From: Elysia chlorotica
Lineage: Eukaryota; Mollusca; Gastropoda; Plakobranchidae
Direction: 5' to 3'
NCBI GenBank assembly: GCA_003991915.1
Contig: RQTK01000436.1
Location: forward strand, 186,001 to 250,000
Length of the DNA: 64,000 bases
Shown here in pieces: positions 61,842 through 64,000 of the stretch (the stretch's first letter is position 1; each line of letters opens with the position of its first letter). The notes beneath the pieces are model-generated. The model was not told the origin of the DNA. It saw only the letters and a program-made list of their open reading frames with translations, and made no database searches. A program made the translations under genes and the position numbers.

Positions 61842-64000
61842 TCGCAAGTCTACGGAACCTGAGGATGGCACCTCTATCTTTGACTTCTTGATCAATAAGG
61901 AATCTTTTATTATGAACCCTAGATGTGACATGTTCATTTTGTTATTTTTTTTTATTTGCCCTTTTATATCATAAAAATATTTATTTTCAAAGTTTTTATG
62001 TTTCTGTAAAAAAAACATTAAGCGAGGGTGTAAGAGAAAAGTATTGAGTTTGAACCTTTTTGTTATTTATAGATAATGTCAAACAAAAGGCAATGCTTTC
62101 TATAACAATATAATGAGCTGCCCTTTACCCCTCATATTTATCTGCATTCCACTTTGCATGGATGACTTAACTAAACATAATCTCAAATGAGTCCAAAAAA
62201 CAAAGAGGTCAGCATGCCAAAGAAAAACCACCACCAAACAAAACAAATAGACAACAACAAAATGATACAAGAAAGAAAAAGAACAAGGATATTGCAACAC
62301 ATTTTTTGAAAGTTTCCCTTTTTGATTCTCTTATTAGATGTGGACTATTTCAAAGCAGCATCTCTCATAATTTAATTTGACATCTGCATAACATTATATT
62401 ATAGTCTTACCATTGTTACAATAATTCTCTTTCTTAATCAGCCCCTTATTCTTTTAAAAGGCTGGACCTAATTGGAGATATTAATTATGATGAATGTTGA
62501 ATTTAAAGTTCAAATTTTGTTTTGTTTGTTCTCAGTAAATCAATTGATACTTTCCTTTCCAGCATTTTCTGTTGTTTCTTACTGAATCAATTTCATGCTT
62601 TTTTGTGTGCTGTTACATCCATCCTAGTTGTTACTCACTCAATAGCAGTTGAAATGCCGCACTGACTATGTAGTTACTTGCTATGTGATAGTCACATTCT
62701 CATACCTTGTTCACTGAGTACTTATCTGCTATTGGGAGCCATGGGGACTCTTTATCTTTTCCCACAGTGGGCCCATCTTTGTCAGTATCTAAAATATAAT
62801 TGTCAGTAGCATTAAACTTGCATGTTGATATATCCAGGCAATTGATCAGTAAAAAACAACAACACCACAGACACGCACACGCACATGCGCACACACACAC
62901 ACACTCACTCATACTGAAGGTGTTTCAGACCATGCCTAGTGTATCTTCCATCTTCAATCTAAGCAGACCATATTGAGCTATGTATCTCAGGTTCATATTT
63001 GAGGCATACTTGGCAGGGTTGGTTCTGGCCCAGTGTTATTGGAATTAACCAAATCTGAATCATATAGGGTGTCCTGTGTTTTCCTTCCATTAAGTAAAAC
63101 ATTGACGTCAAGACAATTTAATGTCTTAGAAGAGCTACATTTTTATGCTTTCTTTATGACATTTTTATGCTTTCTTTATGATTTTTTGTTTTATTGATAT
63201 TGAAAAAAAAAATCCTCTTGGAATCTAAATAGAAATGACCAATACATAATACATGGGAATGCAAACAGCTTTTGCTATTCCAAGAATAGAGAAATGAAAT
63301 CCAGCTTTGTAAAAAACTTCCTAAGGTACAAAACGTGGTGATTATTAAGATAGTTGGCAGAGTATATCATAAACGAATTTCTTCATTAGTGCTGTAACAA
63401 GAAAAGAAAAAAAAAAGTCTTGCATTGTTGTGAGAATAATAAGCATTTTGGAGGCTGTGATGTAACCAGTGATTGTATATATTGTGATTTCAATTTACCC
63501 GCTTCCCTCCCTTTTTTTTTTATATTCTAGCTTCTCACTGAATGGAGAGGTAAAACTGCCCTCAAAACTTTTCTTTCTGCTTTCTGTATTTCAATTTTCA
63601 AATGAGTGGGTTGCGTTTTTACCCTTTCCTACTTGCTGCAAGCCATTTCAGATTTCAACACAAAACACCCAATCTTTTATTTTATTTCATCATGCTGTGG
63701 TTTGGGATTTAAATTGCCCTATTTCTAATGCCAAGTTCGATTTTGGAATATTAAAAAATAAAATGTTATTTTAAGACTGCATAAATAGAATTGATTTATC
63801 ATTAGTTTTTATGTGATTAGAAACAAAACTTATGCTTTAATGCCTCTGAGTAGAATTATGATTCCATATATATCTATATAACACCCACATGTGAATTGTA
63901 ATGTTCAGTGATCATGTGTGCTAGCTAGATTATTTGCTTTGTCTATATCAACTCTATTTTCTGTAAATCAATTAATTATTTCAAAAAGAAAGAAAAAAGC
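61842..64000. other. Downstream of the last secure exon
   Basis: No confident exon. Three acceptor-like sites would give short phase-compatible terminal exons: 62442 (APYSFKRLDLIGDI..., stop), 62563 (AFSVVSY, stop) and 63531 (ASH, stop). A (CA)n tract lies at 62865-62903. The real end of the gene may lie beyond the window. Confidence 0.5.

Overview
The window is eukaryotic genomic DNA from an animal. Short GC-rich exons bounded by GT/AG sites sit in long AT-rich introns full of microsatellites, minisatellites and tRNA-headed SINEs. The encoded protein and the repeat content suggest a lophotrochozoan, probably a mollusc and perhaps a gastropod; the species assignment is inference. No bacterial, organellar or viral gene was seen.

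One protein-coding gene is visible, on the + strand. It is a class IX unconventional myosin (Myo9, a motor fused to a RhoGAP), traced from 12634 to about 61841 as some 40 exons, roughly 5.0 kb of coding sequence. The first recognisable exon (12634-12696) lies mid-motor, so the start codon, any Ras-associating domain, the P-loop and switch I should lie upstream of the window. Order along the gene: motor domain (12634-38943) with switch [10 protein letters not shown], a class-IX-type loop 2 insert (about 30464-36700) and the converter; IQ motifs (38944-39758); a charged, probably helical segment (40093-40320); a low-complexity Ser/Pro/acidic tail (40619-52178); a region just before C1 (52766-54115); the second half of a C1 zinc finger (54832-54905); a complete RhoGAP domain (55322-59570); an acidic tail with a short conserved C-terminal motif (59960-61833).

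Three structural problems stand out. A motor exon expected between 20167 and 22086 is absent and probably lies in the 381-base N gap at 21282-21662. The junction 36804/37606 does not keep the reading frame. The exon for the first half of the C1 domain cannot be found although there is no N gap there.

Region by region: 1-12633 has no recognisable exon and holds simple repeats, SINE copies and a dead LINE end. 12634-23955 holds motor exons with large SSRs. 23956-29524 is an intron with a 38-bp minisatellite, a duplicated array tail and a 455-bp direct repeat pair. 29525-45820 is exon-dense. 45821-51457 is a long intron. 51458-61841 holds the C1/RhoGAP/tail exons. 61842-64000 has only uncertain terminal-exon candidates.

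The most unusual feature is that several minisatellites are anchored exactly on splice junctions of this gene: donors at 23956 and 60181, acceptors at 22085, 33519 and 61693. Their units carry copies of the exon edge and splice site, giving ladders of decoy splice sites. At 61490-61618 two of these copies form potential in-frame 27-nt mini-exons.
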